Positions 17,776 to 27,545 of a stretch of DNA of 64,000 bases are shown here, piece by piece; the first letter of the stretch is position 1; each line of letters opens with the position of its first letter. Origin of the DNA: Thermococcus zilligii AN1 (GTDB taxonomy: Archaea > Methanobacteriota_B > Thermococci > Thermococcales > Thermococcaceae). The stretch lies in contig NZ_AJLF01000002.1 of the NCBI RefSeq assembly GCF_000258515.1, positions 310,001 through 374,000 on the forward strand, in the 5' to 3' direction. The notes below the pieces were generated by a model. The model worked only from the letters and a program-made list of their open reading frames with translations. It was not told the origin of the DNA and ran no database searches. The position numbers and the translations under genes were made by a program.

Positions 17776-19068
17776 ATGGAGAACCCCTTTGAGATAGTGG
17801 ACGTTATAGCGAGGGAGATACTCGACAGCAGGGGCAACCCCACGGTGGAGGTCGAGGTCTACACGCCGGTAAGCATGGGCAGGGCCGCGGTTCCGAGCGG
17901 GGCAAGCACCGGAACCCACGAGGCCCTTGAGCTCCGCGACGGCGGGAAGAGGTACCACGGGAAGGGTGTCAGGAGGGCCGTGGAAAACGTCAACAAGATA
18001 ATTGCGCCCGAGATAATTGGAATGGACGTCACCTGGCAGAGGGAGATAGACAGCCTCATGCTCGAGCTTGACGGCACCGAGAACAAGAGCAACCTCGGCG
18101 CCAACGCCATCCTCGGCGTCTCCCTGGCGGTTGCAAAGGCGGCGGCGAACGCGCTCGGTTTGCCCCTCTACCAGTACATCGGCGGAACCAACGCCTACGT
18201 AATGCCCGTCCCCATGAGCAACGTCATCAACGGCGGCGTTCACGCGGGCAACGAGCTCGACTTCCAGGAGTTCATGATAATGCCAGTTGGGGCCGACTCC
18301 TTCAGGGAGGCAATAAGGTGGATTTCCGAGACCTACCACGTCCTCAAGAGGGTCATAGCCGAGCGCTACGGCAGGAACGCCATAAACGTCGGTGACGAGG
18401 GCGGTTTCGCCCCGCCGATGAAGGAGGTAACCGAGCCCCTCGATGTCCTCGTCAGGGCCATTGAAGAGGCCGGCTACAAGCCGGGTGATGAGGTAGCCTT
18501 CGCCCTCGACGCGGCTTCAAGCGAGTTCTTCCACCCGGACAGGGGCAAGTACGTCGTCTCCGGAAAGGAGTACGACAGGGGCGAGCTTTTGGAGCTCTAC
18601 AGGGAGCTGGTCAGCACTTATCCGATAGTTTCCATTGAGGACCCGTTCCACGAGGAAGACTGGGAAGGCTTTGTCATGATAACGAAGGAACTCGGAAGGA
18701 AGATACAGATCGTCGGTGACGACCTCTTCGTCACAAACCCGAAGAGGATAAGGAAGGGCATCGAGCTTGGCGCCGCCAACGCGCTCCTCCTCAAGGTCAA
18801 CCAGATAGGAACGCTGAGCGAGGCCATAGACGCCGCCTACACCGCCTTCAGGGCCGGTTACGGTGTCGTTGTCTCCCACAGGAGCGGCGAGACTGAAGAT
18901 GCCACAATAGCTGACCTGGCTGTTGCACTCAACGCCGGCCAGATAAAGACCGGCGCCCCAGCGAGGAGCGACAGGAACGCCAAGTACAACCAGCTGATAA
19001 GGATTGAAGAAGAGCTTGAGGGAATAGCCCTCTATCCGGGCAGGAAGTTCAGGAACCCGTTCCTCTGA
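17776..19068 (+). CDS. eno: Enolase (phosphopyruvate hydratase)
   Basis: This 430-residue protein matches enolase along its full length. It interconverts 2-phosphoglycerate and phosphoenolpyruvate with Mg2+. Conserved segments are [14 protein letters not shown], the flexible loop [30 protein letters not shown] (Mg ligands), the catalytic Lys in [13 protein letters not shown], and SHRSGETED. The reading frame extends nine codons upstream, but the ribosome site selects ATG 17776. It overlaps the convergent PadR gene by 20 bases at the 3' end. Confidence 0.98.
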   Translation: MENPFEIVDVIAREILDSRGNPTVEVEVYTPVSMGRAAVPSGASTGTHEALELRDGGKRYHGKGVRRAVENVNKIIAPEIIGMDVTWQREIDSLMLELDGTENKSNLGANAILGVSLAVAKAAANALGLPLYQYIGGTNAYVMPVPMSNVINGGVHAGNELDFQEFMIMPVGADSFREAIRWISETYHVLKRVIAERYGRNAINVGDEGGFAPPMKEVTEPLDVLVRAIEEAGYKPGDEVAFALDAASSEFFHPDRGKYVVSGKEYDRGELLELYRELVSTYPIVSIEDPFHEEDWEGFVMITKELGRKIQIVGDDLFVTNPKRIRKGIELGAANALLLKVNQIGTLSEAIDAAYTAFRAGYGVVVSHRSGETEDATIADLAVALNAGQIKTGAPARSDRNAKYNQLIRIEEELEGIALYPGRKFRNPFL

Positions 19069-19546
19069 GCTCTTTTTCCCTCTTCAGTTCTTCGAGCTCC
19101 CTTTTCTTCTCCCCTAAAATGCTGATGATGCCGTCGAGGAGTTCTATGTAGCTGTCTATGGCCGTAACCGCTATCCCCTTCCCGTAGCCCATCTCCTCGA
19201 GCTTCTCGCGGAGCCTCTCGTGGTACTGAACGGCAAGATAGAGCGACTTCAAGGTGAGCTCGTTCGCCTCCCTCAGGTAGAGCCAGCCATTCTCCGTGAG
19301 CGCGTACTTAACGACCCTCCTCTTTCCCCTGTATTCTTCCCTCGACTCTATCAACCCCTCCTTCGCGAGGTTGTTGAGCATGGTGTAGAGGTTGCCATGG
19401 CTGGGCTTCCAGTTGCCGAAGGTCATCTTCTCTATCTCCTTCAGAATCTCGTAACCGTGGGCTTCCCCCTTTAGGCCGATGATGAGGAGTATCATGTTCT
19501 TTATGGGGACGGTGTAGAGGTTTCTCGCCACGTTTGAATCCGTCAT
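19049..19546 (-). CDS. PadR-family transcriptional regulator
   Basis: This 165-residue winged-helix repressor has the PadR N-terminal domain: [50 protein letters not shown] helical C-terminal dimerisation part follows. It is transcribed away from the RND exporter at 19679, the usual layout for a PadR regulator and the pump it controls. ATG 19546 (MTDSNVARN) is supported by a TATA box CTTATAAG near 19567-19575. The open frame runs on to 19645 through the promoter, which I reject as coding. Confidence 0.9.
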   Translation of the reverse strand: MTDSNVARNLYTVPIKNMILLIIGLKGEAHGYEILKEIEKMTFGNWKPSHGNLYTMLNNLAKEGLIESREEYRGKRRVVKYALTENGWLYLREANELTLKSLYLAVQYHERLREKLEEMGYGKGIAVTAIDSYIELLDGIISILGEKKRELEELKREKELRGTGS

Positions 19547-19590
19547 GCTCCCACCGCCGCCGAAAGGCTTATAAGTCAGGCCCACCCCAC

Positions 19591-19611
19591 ATATGTCTGG
19601 ATTAGACATAT
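19591..19611. promoter_or_regulatory. Perfect palindrome, probable PadR operator
   Basis: ATATGTCT (19591-19598) and AGACATAT (19604-19611) form a perfect 8-base inverted repeat around GGATT. It lies upstream of the PadR TATA box and upstream of the RND gene, so one bound dimer could control both. PadR operators are often ATGT-n-ACAT palindromes, which this fits. Confidence 0.7.
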
Positions 19612-19678
19612 TTGAATCGGATAGATTTACAATTGACATTTTCATGATGATCGCTTAAAAACCTTTGGGGGTGTCGCG

Positions 19679-22600
19679 ATGGCCTGGAACGAGTGGATAG
19701 CCAAGCACGCGAAGCTCGTGCTTCTGGCATGGATAGTCGTGATAGTCTTAACCTCGCCCCTCGCGGCGAAGTTGAGTGAGGTTACAAACTACGGCGAGGA
19801 GCAGATGGTGTCCCATAACATCGAGTCCATAAAGGTCCAGGACATAATCTCCGAGGAGTTCTCCAGAGCCCGGAACGTGAACATGACGTACCTGCTCATC
19901 ACGAACGTGAACGTGAACGACGAAAAGGCGAGGGAGGCTTACTATTCTTTCAAGGAGCGCGTCGAAGGCAAATACGCCGACAACGTGACCTCCTACTATG
20001 ACGCCCTCACCGCCCTCTGGGGCATGACCTATGACCTTACCCTGAACATAACCAGGATGACAGCGAACGTCACAGGGCTTCTCTACCAAACCGCGGTTCA
20101 GGCAAACGGGGGCTTTGGCCAGCTTCTCACCGCTGTCTACCAGCTCGGCAGCACCACCGAGATGGTCAAAAACGGCCTCGTAGGTGCGGCGGGGGGCTAT
20201 TTGGCCCTGAAGCAGAACGTCACGGACCTTTACAGCCAGACGGTTCTCCTCAGGAACGCGCTCAACCAGACCGACTTAGCTTACGTCGCCCTCCACAGAA
20301 ACCTCACTTTAACTGCTGAAATGCTCAAGTCCCTCAACTCCACGCTGGCTGGGCTAAACCAGGGACTTTACGCGCTGAACGCGACCTACGGAAAGACCTA
20401 CACGGGAGTTGTGGCTGTCCACAGGGCGATTCTCGCGAGCGGGGCCTATGAGAGGGGAAGCCTTACACAGGCCGAGGCGCAGGCCATAGCCGGCCAGACC
20501 GGAACAACCCCTGAGCTTGTCTACGCGGTCTTCAACTCGGTTTATCCGGCCTACGCCAGCGGCGGGAGTCAGGCTATAACAGACGCGTTCCTTGCCAATG
20601 TTACAGAGGGCATCGTCAAAGCCGGTTCCCCTGCCGAGCAGGTTCCCCTCGTCGAGGCCTATGCAAAGGCCTTCTACTTCGGGGTCAGGGCCTTCGACGG
20701 GAAAGCTGGAAGCGAGTACGCCCTCCAGGGCGCGAGTTTTGAGCAACTGGGGAGCGCCGTTTCTGGAATAGCCACCTCTGCCCTCCGGAGCCTTCCTGAG
20801 GTGATAGCCCAGAGCGGCCAGGAGGTTGAAGTTGAGGGCTTTGGGACAATTGACGCAAAGACCTTCTCTCAGCTTGTGGAAACTGCGATCTCACTCGGGC
20901 CAAACCCAAGCGTTGAGGCCGTTGAGAACGCCACAGTTGAGGCCGCGCTCTCGCTCATGGGGAGCTCTTCTCCGCTCTCGGGGCTTCCAAACGCGAGGGA
21001 AGTTCTGAAAGGGCTTTTAAAGGCCGGACCGACGGAGGAGCTTGAGAAAAGCGTTCTCCTCTCTGCCATGGCCGGGAACCTTCCGGAAGGGGCCTCCCAG
21101 TTCGCCCCAGCTATCGTCGATGCGGTTCTGGCCTATGACGGGGACGCAACGGGAGTTCTCTCGAAGAACCCGGGCATTCTCGAGGAAGCAACAATCTCAG
21201 TCCTCAAGGCCATAACAGCCCGGATGGGCTTAAGCGTTGACGAAAAACTTCTGAGGGAGCTATACGAGAGCAACGGAAGCCCTGAGGTTCTCGATAAGGT
21301 CGCCCTCGAGATGCTCAGGGCGGGAACAGCTGAGCAGCTGTCCAAGGCGGGCGTTCCAAACGCTGAGGTTATAGCGGATTTAATCGTCAAAACCACCGCA
21401 GAAGACCCCCAGGGAATAATCGGCGGTGAGAGGCTTGAGGAAGCAACGGTAAAGGTCGTTTCCGCCCTCAGCTCCAGCATGGGCGGAAAGGCGGAGTTCA
21501 ACGTTTCTGAGATCGTGAAGGGACTCTACGAAGGCGCGGACCCGAGGGAGCTGGCGGAGAACCTCTTCCTCGAAGGGGCCAGGGAGCAGATGGAGAAGGC
21601 CAACGTGAGCGTCCCCAATGAGTTTAAGGGAGTTTTCCTCAGCTTGAGCGAAGCGGTGGTGAAGAACTATCCCATGGGCGAGGAGGAGATGGCAAAGCTC
21701 GTCAAGGAAACAATGGAGTCTTTCGTAGACTCCTACGCGAAGAACAACCCCTACGGCATCCAAATAACCTTTAACACCTCAAAGCTCGTTGATATAGCCT
21801 TCGAGTTCAAGGACAGGCCGGATGAAATGGTAAGGGAGAACGTCAGGCCGTTGGCGGAGGAGCTCTTCCCAACGGTTCGCGAGAAGGCGGGAACATACTT
21901 GAGCATGCTCAAGAGCGACGACAACACGACGATGCTCATAACCTTCGTCCCGCGCGGGAGGCCAGGGCCGAGCGATGATACCTACAAATACAGGGCAGAA
22001 AACGCCACCCTTGTCAAAAAAATAGCCCTGGAGGAGTTTGGAAAGTACTTCCCGGAGGTTGAGGGCGCCCTCGGGGGGACGGCCGTTCAGATGCACGAGA
22101 TGAGGGATTACGGCCAGAGGGACAACAGCATCACCACCAGGGCAAGCATGATAATGGCCCTCGTGGTTCTCTTCATACTAATGGGAATGGCCCTCCTCGC
22201 GACGTTCTTACCGTTTACGGGGGTTGCGACCTCCGCTTTGACAGCCTTGGGAATAGCCTACCTGCTCGCGAAGGGAGGAATACTCAACGTCGGGAGCTGG
22301 GCGCAGATGCTGACGATAACTACAGCCCTCGGCCTTGGTATAGACTACTCCACCTACTACGTCCACCGCTTCAGGGAATACGTTGCGGAGGGCTATGACC
22401 ACGAGAAGGCCGTGGCGGAAGCGCTGAAGAGGGCCAAGGATGCCGTCTTGGCCAGCGCCTTCACAGACATCATAGCTTTCGCCTCCTTCGTCCTCGCCTG
22501 GGAGTTCCCGATATTCCAGCAGATGGGCATAATAGCCCCTCTCGCGGTCGTCTCAGTCCTCATCGCGAGCTTAACCTTCATCCCGGCAATAACAGCCCTC

Positions 22601-23791
22601 ATAGGCGATAAGAGCTGGTTCTGGTGGCCGAGGCACATCAAGCACGCCAGCGCAGTTGATGTCCACGAGAGGAGCAGGATTGCCGAGTGGGTGGTCAGGC
22701 ATGCAAAAGTTGTGCTCGTAATAGCCCTCCTCATAGCCACTCCAGCCACTTACACATTCGTGACATTCAAGGGAACCCACGACATGAGCCTGTTCCTTCC
22801 AAAGGACAGCGAGACCCTCAAGTTCATGACCCTCAGCCAGGAAAAGCTCGGCGCGGCGCTGATGTCGCCAAACTACGTTATACTCGAGCTCAGCGGCAAC
22901 ATTAGCGACGGGGATCTTAAGCTCATAGACGAAATAACCGCCCACATAGCCACAATGGATGGCGTTAAGGCAGTTTATTCCCCAACGAGGCCCTACGGGG
23001 AGCCGGTCAGCAATTTGACCCTCTCAGCCGTGAAGGCCCTCGGCGGCGACAGGTTCATCTCCTCAAAGGGTGACAAGGTCATGATACAGGTCGAGAGCAG
23101 GTACAGAGCAACCGATGAAAATGCCAAGGACATCGTTAGGGCGTTGAGGGATTACCTCAGGGAAGTCGCCGGGAAGAACCCGAGGATAAAGGCAGGTCTC
23201 GTTGGAGGAGGCGCGGCCCTCTCGATGGACTTAACTGACAGGATAAACGACATCTTCTGGCACAGGATAATCCCCGTTGCCCTGGTGCTCATGTTCCTCT
23301 CGCTCATACCGACCCTCAAGGGACTGCCGGCGGTGGCCGCCACGATGACCACGATATTCCTCGGCGTCATGACGAGCATCTGGGTCTCGACGTGGCTCTT
23401 CGAGAAGGTCTTTGCCCAGCAGGTCATGTGGTTCCTGCCGCTGATGGTCTTCGTCGTGCTCATGGGTGTCGGCATCGACTACAACAGCTTCTACCTCATC
23501 AAGGCAAGGGACGAGTTCGAGAGGAGAAAGCCGGACGAGGCGCTGATAGTTGCCGCAGGGACGATGGACATACTCGTCATAGGCCTCGCGGTGGTTCTCG
23601 CGAGCACCTATGGGGCCCTGATGCTCAGCAGCACGTGGGGAACGAGGGAGATTGGCTTTGCATTAGCGACCGGGATACTACTAACGGCGACGATGGCGGT
23701 CTACTTCGTTGGCCCCGCCTTCATGAGCCTCTTTGGCGAAAAGGCCTGGTGGCCGCTCTTCAAGAACAACAGGGAAGCGGGGAAGGAGTGA
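19679..23791 (+). CDS. Large RND/MMPL-type membrane exporter
   Basis: This 1370-residue transporter of the RND superfamily (MMPL/HpnN-like branch) starts with a transmembrane helix (LVLLAWIVVIVLTS). A very long external region of about 750 residues follows. It is rich in helices, with Asn-x-Thr/Ser sites, and has an Ala/Glu-rich repetitive middle. Two bundles of transmembrane helices come after it. The membrane signatures LGLGIDYSTYYVHRFREY (first half) and LMGVGIDYNSFYLIKARDEF (second half) are the duplicated proton-relay motif of this group. Archaeal members may move lipids, hydrophobic drugs or other cell-envelope compounds; the substrate is unknown. Regulation by the adjacent PadR protein is likely. 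Confidence 0.9.
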   Translation: MAWNEWIAKHAKLVLLAWIVVIVLTSPLAAKLSEVTNYGEEQMVSHNIESIKVQDIISEEFSRARNVNMTYLLITNVNVNDEKAREAYYSFKERVEGKYADNVTSYYDALTALWGMTYDLTLNITRMTANVTGLLYQTAVQANGGFGQLLTAVYQLGSTTEMVKNGLVGAAGGYLALKQNVTDLYSQTVLLRNALNQTDLAYVALHRNLTLTAEMLKSLNSTLAGLNQGLYALNATYGKTYTGVVAVHRAILASGAYERGSLTQAEAQAIAGQTGTTPELVYAVFNSVYPAYASGGSQAITDAFLANVTEGIVKAGSPAEQVPLVEAYAKAFYFGVRAFDGKAGSEYALQGASFEQLGSAVSGIATSALRSLPEVIAQSGQEVEVEGFGTIDAKTFSQLVETAISLGPNPSVEAVENATVEAALSLMGSSSPLSGLPNAREVLKGLLKAGPTEELEKSVLLSAMAGNLPEGASQFAPAIVDAVLAYDGDATGVLSKNPGILEEATISVLKAITARMGLSVDEKLLRELYESNGSPEVLDKVALEMLRAGTAEQLSKAGVPNAEVIADLIVKTTAEDPQGIIGGERLEEATVKVVSALSSSMGGKAEFNVSEIVKGLYEGADPRELAENLFLEGAREQMEKANVSVPNEFKGVFLSLSEAVVKNYPMGEEEMAKLVKETMESFVDSYAKNNPYGIQITFNTSKLVDIAFEFKDRPDEMVRENVRPLAEELFPTVREKAGTYLSMLKSDDNTTMLITFVPRGRPGPSDDTYKYRAENATLVKKIALEEFGKYFPEVEGALGGTAVQMHEMRDYGQRDNSITTRASMIMALVVLFILMGMALLATFLPFTGVATSALTALGIAYLLAKGGILNVGSWAQMLTITTALGLGIDYSTYYVHRFREYVAEGYDHEKAVAEALKRAKDAVLASAFTDIIAFASFVLAWEFPIFQQMGIIAPLAVVSVLIASLTFIPAITALIGDKSWFWWPRHIKHASAVDVHERSRIAEWVVRHAKVVLVIALLIATPATYTFVTFKGTHDMSLFLPKDSETLKFMTLSQEKLGAALMSPNYVILELSGNISDGDLKLIDEITAHIATMDGVKAVYSPTRPYGEPVSNLTLSAVKALGGDRFISSKGDKVMIQVESRYRATDENAKDIVRALRDYLREVAGKNPRIKAGLVGGGAALSMDLTDRINDIFWHRIIPVALVLMFLSLIPTLKGLPAVAATMTTIFLGVMTSIWVSTWLFEKVFAQQVMWFLPLMVFVVLMGVGIDYNSFYLIKARDEFERRKPDEALIVAAGTMDILVIGLAVVLASTYGALMLSSTWGTREIGFALATGILLTATMAVYFVGPAFMSLFGEKAWWPLFKNNREAGKE

Positions 23792-23860
23792 CTTCCCCTT
23801 CCCATTTTTGTTTCCCTCAGATTTTTAAGTCCCGGGCTTCTAAGTCCACTGGTGGTAGCA

Positions 23861-24115
23861 TGGAGATTGGGGAGCTTCTCAAGGCCTTTAGCCCCGTTCT
23901 GAGGTGAGCGGAATGAGAAAGCTCAAAATCTACATCCCGGGCGTTAAGTTCCCCCCGCAGGACCGGGGGGTTTCACCCCCCACGTCCTTGCCAACCCCCT
24001 CCCCCCGGGAGACTTTTTCTTGCATGGTAAAATCCCCACCAAGGCCCACTCTGTTGAGGCGCGCAGGTGTCCCTCTCCGCATTTTCAGGTTTGAAACAAC
24101 CATGAGGTGAGCTGA
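23861..24115 (+). pseudogene. Rearranged remnant: truncated ORF, duplicated gene start and GC-rich hairpin
   Basis: A promoter-like ATTTTTAAG (about 23821) and GGTGGT lead into a 15-codon ORF from ATG 23861 (MEIGELLKAFSPVLR) that ends at 23908. Immediately after, 23901-23952 repeats, with a few changes, the start region of the radical SAM gene (compare 24104-24155, including MRKLKIYIPGVKF). The copy then breaks off into a strong hairpin: GGGGGG, TTTCA, CCCCCC at 23965-23981, extended by GCAGGAC / GTCCTTGC. The stretch 24060-24108 reads as a plausible protein C-terminus (GVPLRIFRFETTMR). I interpret it as leftovers of a lost upstream gene plus a partial duplication, possibly by a small mobile element. 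Confidence 0.55.
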
Positions 24116-24943
24116 ATGAGAAAGCTAAAGATCTACATCCCGGGCGTTAAGTTCTCCCCCATCTCAGTCACCGGTAGCGCCTGCGCTTTAAACTGCGCCC
24201 ACTGTGGTAGACACTACCTTGAGGGCATGGGGAAGCCGGAGCGGGGGGAGCTTTTGAACCACTGCCTTGATCTTTCCAGAAAAGGTTACCTCGGCTGTTT
24301 GCTGAGCGGCGGGATGGACGGCCGCCTAAAGGTTCCGCTGGATTTTTATGCAGATGAAATCCGGGAGATAAAGCGTAGAACCAGCCTCAAGCTAAACGCC
24401 CACGTGGGTTTCATAGAGGAGGCCGATTTGGAGTGGCTCCGCTGGGTGGACGTTGTTTCCCTCGACTTCGTGGGGGATAGCGAGGTGATAAAGCGGGTTT
24501 ACAAAATAGGCAAGACCGTGGAGGACTACCTCAAAATCCTCGACCTCCTCACGGCGAACGGGATAAGGGTCGCGCCGCACATAACAATCGGCCTGGACTT
24601 CGGAAGAATCCACTGGGAGTACGGGGCCATAGATATGCTGGCCAACTATCCCATAGACGTGCTCGTTCTGAATGTGCTCATCCCGACAAAGGGGACGGAG
24701 ATGGAGAGCGTCCCAAAGCCCTCCGTTGAGGAAAGCCTGAAGGTCGTGAAATACGCCAGGGAGCGCTTTGAGGGTGAGATAAGCATAGGCTGCATGCGGC
24801 CGATCGGAAAGTGGAGGCTGGACTTCGACAGGGGGGCTGTTATAGCGGGCATTGACAGACTCACGAACCCGCCGGGGAAAATCATAGAATGGGCAAAGAC
24901 AGTGAGGGAGGTGGAGTTAATCTACGAGTGCTGCGTTATCTGA
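24116..24943 (+). CDS. Radical SAM protein, LipS-type lipoyl synthase candidate
   Basis: This 275-residue radical SAM enzyme has the canonical Cx3Cx2C cluster motif CALNCAHC near residue 23. A glycine-rich stretch (LLSGGMDGR) for SAM follows, and two adjacent cysteines close the C-terminus (YECCVI). It is biotin synthase-like. From memory, T. kodakarensis uses a two-protein lipoyl synthase (LipS1/LipS2) whose members were annotated this way, and one of them lies a few genes from enolase. The neighbourhood here matches, so LipS is my best guess. The specificity is not proven by sequence. The ribosome site GAGGTGAG is upstream. Confidence 0.75.
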   Translation: MRKLKIYIPGVKFSPISVTGSACALNCAHCGRHYLEGMGKPERGELLNHCLDLSRKGYLGCLLSGGMDGRLKVPLDFYADEIREIKRRTSLKLNAHVGFIEEADLEWLRWVDVVSLDFVGDSEVIKRVYKIGKTVEDYLKILDLLTANGIRVAPHITIGLDFGRIHWEYGAIDMLANYPIDVLVLNVLIPTKGTEMESVPKPSVEESLKVVKYARERFEGEISIGCMRPIGKWRLDFDRGAVIAGIDRLTNPPGKIIEWAKTVREVELIYECCVI

Positions 24944-26122
24944 CAGCTTTTTCTGTTTTCGTTCTTTGAGCTCTAAAAGCTCATCGAACCTCTTTCTGTT
25001 TCCGAGGATGTGGAGCAGTTCAGCGTAAACCGTTTTCACCCTCCTCACTGACGAGAGGCTGACCCACTCATCAGCTGAATGCCAGTTTGCCCCAATCGGC
25101 CCGAAGACTATTGTGGGTACCCTGAGGTAAGCCCCGAAGTAGTTGAAGTCCCCAACGCTTTGTCCGTATGTTATTTGGGGTTTCTCACCGAAGAGGAGGT
25201 GGTAGGTATCCTTTAGCAGCGATGCGAACCTGCTGTTTTCTCTCACCCTGTATGGCAACATTTCCGGGGTTGGCCGCGGAAACTTTGAAATTTCGATCTC
25301 CGCCTTTATGTTGAGTTTTTTTACGCGCCTCTCTATCTCCTTCTTTATTCTCTCCCAGTCTTCGCCAATGACGATGTGTCTGTCTACGATGGCTTCTGCG
25401 TAATCAGGCACGCTAAGACCGTCTGATTTCCCCGTGAACTGGAGGGTGCAGTAAGAACCCTTTCCCAGGTGCCTGTGCTTTTTGGTCTTTATCTTTGAAA
25501 GGTTTGAAACGAGCAGGCCAAGCTGTTCTATGGCGTTTATTCCCTCTTCAGGGCGTGCCCCGTGGGCCTTTTTTCCGCGGGCTTTTAGGCTTATCACAAA
25601 GCGTCCCCTTGCCCCGAGCATGACCTTCTCGTTGGTTGGTTCTGCTATAAAAACTACATCGGCGTCCTCAACTGCTCCACTCTCTATCAACTTCCAGGTT
25701 CCCCTGGAATAACCCTCCTCGTCAACAACTGCCGTGAAAATTACATTCGGTCGTTTTTTTCTGGGAAGGTTTGATATCTCAATGTAAGCTGAGATCAGGG
25801 CCGCCAGTCCACCTTTCATGTCGGCGCTTCCAAGGCCGTAGAATCTGTCTCCTTCAATCTCTCCCCAGGGGTTTTTGGTCCACCCATGGGAAACCCCAAC
25901 GGTGTCCATGTGGCCGTTGAGAAGGACAGTGAGTCCTTTCCCGGGGATGCGGGATATCACATTGCTGCCAAAACCCTCTACTTCTTGATACTCCACACTT
26001 AGTCCGTTCTCCTCAAGAAAAGACCCCACGAAGTTTGAAATATCGCTGGCGCTCTCGAAGTTGGAAGGTATCGAAACCAATTTTTTCAGTAGTTCTTCCT
26101 CCACTTCCTTCACCAAACGCAT
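24917..26122 (-). CDS. M20-family metallopeptidase / deacylase (ArgE/DapE/carboxypeptidase type)
   Basis: This 401-residue zinc hydrolase shows the M20 signatures: LNGHMDTVG (first metal His and the Asp after it), GSADMKGGLAALI (bridging Asp), VVDEEGYSRGT (catalytic Glu pair), VIFIAEPT (metal ligand) and the late WHSADEW His. A dimerisation domain lies in the middle (VISLKARGKKAHGARPEEGINAIEQLG). Substrate could be an N-acyl amino acid, a peptide or a lysine/ornithine biosynthesis intermediate; nothing nearby decides. A TATA box ATATTTAAAC near 26136-26146 is so close to the ATG that the mRNA is likely leaderless. It overlaps the convergent radical SAM gene by 27 bases. Confidence 0.88.
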   Translation of the reverse strand: MRLVKEVEEELLKKLVSIPSNFESASDISNFVGSFLEENGLSVEYQEVEGFGSNVISRIPGKGLTVLLNGHMDTVGVSHGWTKNPWGEIEGDRFYGLGSADMKGGLAALISAYIEISNLPRKKRPNVIFTAVVDEEGYSRGTWKLIESGAVEDADVVFIAEPTNEKVMLGARGRFVISLKARGKKAHGARPEEGINAIEQLGLLVSNLSKIKTKKHRHLGKGSYCTLQFTGKSDGLSVPDYAEAIVDRHIVIGEDWERIKKEIERRVKKLNIKAEIEISKFPRPTPEMLPYRVRENSRFASLLKDTYHLLFGEKPQITYGQSVGDFNYFGAYLRVPTIVFGPIGANWHSADEWVSLSSVRRVKTVYAELLHILGNRKRFDELLELKERKQKKLSDNAALVD

Positions 26123-26300
26123 ATCTATAACGCAATGTTTAAATATTTTTCTAGGCTTCGGGGGCTTTGTCTTAAAAGTTATGCAAGTGTGCTGTGAAAA
26201 TTCTGGGAAGGTTCTACCACTGGCCTGGGAAATTTGTAAACACTCTAATTAGTAATCGAATAATTCCCGAGATCTGATTTAAAAGCTGTAAAATATCCAG

Positions 26301-27365
26301 TCAAGTTGCCGCATACAGACTTATGATCAGAGACCCCTTGCTTTCTGTTACATCCACCCAGATGGCCTTTGAGCCGGGAAGGATGCCCTTCAGTTCCTCG
26401 GAACTTCTCCGCTTTTCGTAGAGATCCTCTACAAAGCAGTCTTTCCCTTCGGGAAAGTAGAACTCTGCGTATCCCGGAAAAGTGGCCTTGAGCACGTAGA
26501 GACGCGAATAACGTGGAGGAACCTCTCCTGTTTCCCCGTACTTTTGCAGAGAGGGGTCTTCTTTTAATCCATAATCTCTTTTGAACCTGGAAAGGAGCTC
26601 GGCCTTTATCCCCTCAAGGTCTGAGTGTCCAATACTGTAGTCTTCCTTCAGAAAGTCGCTGGCGTCAAGTTCTCCGGCTTTTTCGACCTTTATCCTTTCG
26701 CTGTTCTCAACCGTGATTCTGTAGAGTGTGGCGGTTTTAATGTGTTGAGGACTTTCGTTCAGGTACTCCAATCTGTAAACACTCCAGTACCAGTAGTATG
26801 AGCCCAGATCCATAACAGGGGGATGCTGGTCGACGACCAGAAACTTTCCATTGTAGTTGATAACCGCCGTTAGGTGCCCAACATCGGACTCGTTGAACGT
26901 TATTGCCATGGCATAGAGTTCGGTGTAGTTCATTTGAACCAAAATCGCCAGGGTTAACAGGGTGTAGTCCCCGCAGATGCCCCTCCCGCTCGTGAGGATC
27001 TGTGGAATCGGTCTCATCAGGGGTTCACGCCGGGGGAAGTCATAAGATATGTGTTCATCTTCCCATCTAAGAATATTCCACGCCGATTCGAGTATATCGG
27101 AACCTTTGAGTTCAGCCGCCAGGTATCCAGCGGTTTGGATCTCGCTCCTGTTGTTGAGGTGTTTTTCCAGTGCCTCTTCTATTGGGTCTCCCGTTATTTT
27201 GCCCGGTATTTTTCCTCTTATTGCATTCCCGGCTTCTCTGGAAAGATTGAACACCTGCGGAAGGTACCTTCTTGAAAGCTCTCCATCGTTGTAGGCTATG
27301 TCCAGACTAACGAAAACAACCAGGGCAACTAAAACCAGGGAAACGGCCTTCAGCACGCGCGACAT
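26301..27365 (-). CDS. Transglutaminase-like cysteine protein, membrane-anchored
   Basis: This 354-residue protein has one N-terminal membrane helix (VLKAVSLVLVALVVFVSLDIAY), so the body is probably outside the cell. The core has the transglutaminase-like triad order: Cys in TSGRGICGDYTLLTLAIL, His in VGHLTAVINYNG, and Asp in FLVVDQHPPV. Archaeal members of this superfamily are probably proteases or amidases. ATG 27365 (MSRVLKAV) is chosen. The open frame upstream runs into the tRNA gene and is not coding. No operon partner is evident. Confidence 0.78.
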   Translation of the reverse strand: MSRVLKAVSLVLVALVVFVSLDIAYNDGELSRRYLPQVFNLSREAGNAIRGKIPGKITGDPIEEALEKHLNNRSEIQTAGYLAAELKGSDILESAWNILRWEDEHISYDFPRREPLMRPIPQILTSGRGICGDYTLLTLAILVQMNYTELYAMAITFNESDVGHLTAVINYNGKFLVVDQHPPVMDLGSYYWYWSVYRLEYLNESPQHIKTATLYRITVENSERIKVEKAGELDASDFLKEDYSIGHSDLEGIKAELLSRFKRDYGLKEDPSLQKYGETGEVPPRYSRLYVLKATFPGYAEFYFPEGKDCFVEDLYEKRRSSEELKGILPGSKAIWVDVTESKGSLIISLYAAT

Positions 27366-27390
27366 TATGTCCCACCGAGAAGAATTCTGG

Positions 27391-27468
27391 TGGTCCCGCG
27401 GCCCGGATTTGAACCGGGGACCTGCGGATCTACAGTCCGCCGCCACTCCCAGGCTAGGCTACCGCGGG
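27391..27468 (-). tRNA. tRNA-Tyr (GTA anticodon)
   Basis: Read leftward, the sequence folds as a tRNA. The acceptor strand CCCGCGG (27468-27462) pairs with CCGCGGG (27401-27395). The anticodon stem GCGGA/TCCGC closes the loop CTGTAGA with anticodon GTA, and the T arm reads CCCGG-TTCAAAT-CCGGG. The discriminator A is at 27394 and CCA is encoded at 27393-27391. The C1-G72 pair is typical of archaeal tRNA-Tyr. No intron is seen. Confidence 0.95.
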
Positions 27469-27545
27469 ACCCTACAGTCCAGCCCGTTCCCTAGTGCTGA
27501 AGAGAGGTTTATAAATTTTTCTGATGAGTTGGGGTGGTGATGATC

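Noticed and set aside
19547-19645. N-terminal extension of the PadR regulator
   Set aside because: It contains the TATA box and the palindrome; ATG 19546 begins the conserved domain.
26301-27446. Transglutaminase-like ORF reading into the tRNA gene
   Set aside because: The first 27 codons are tRNA-Tyr sequence and spacer; ATG 27365 is the sensible start.
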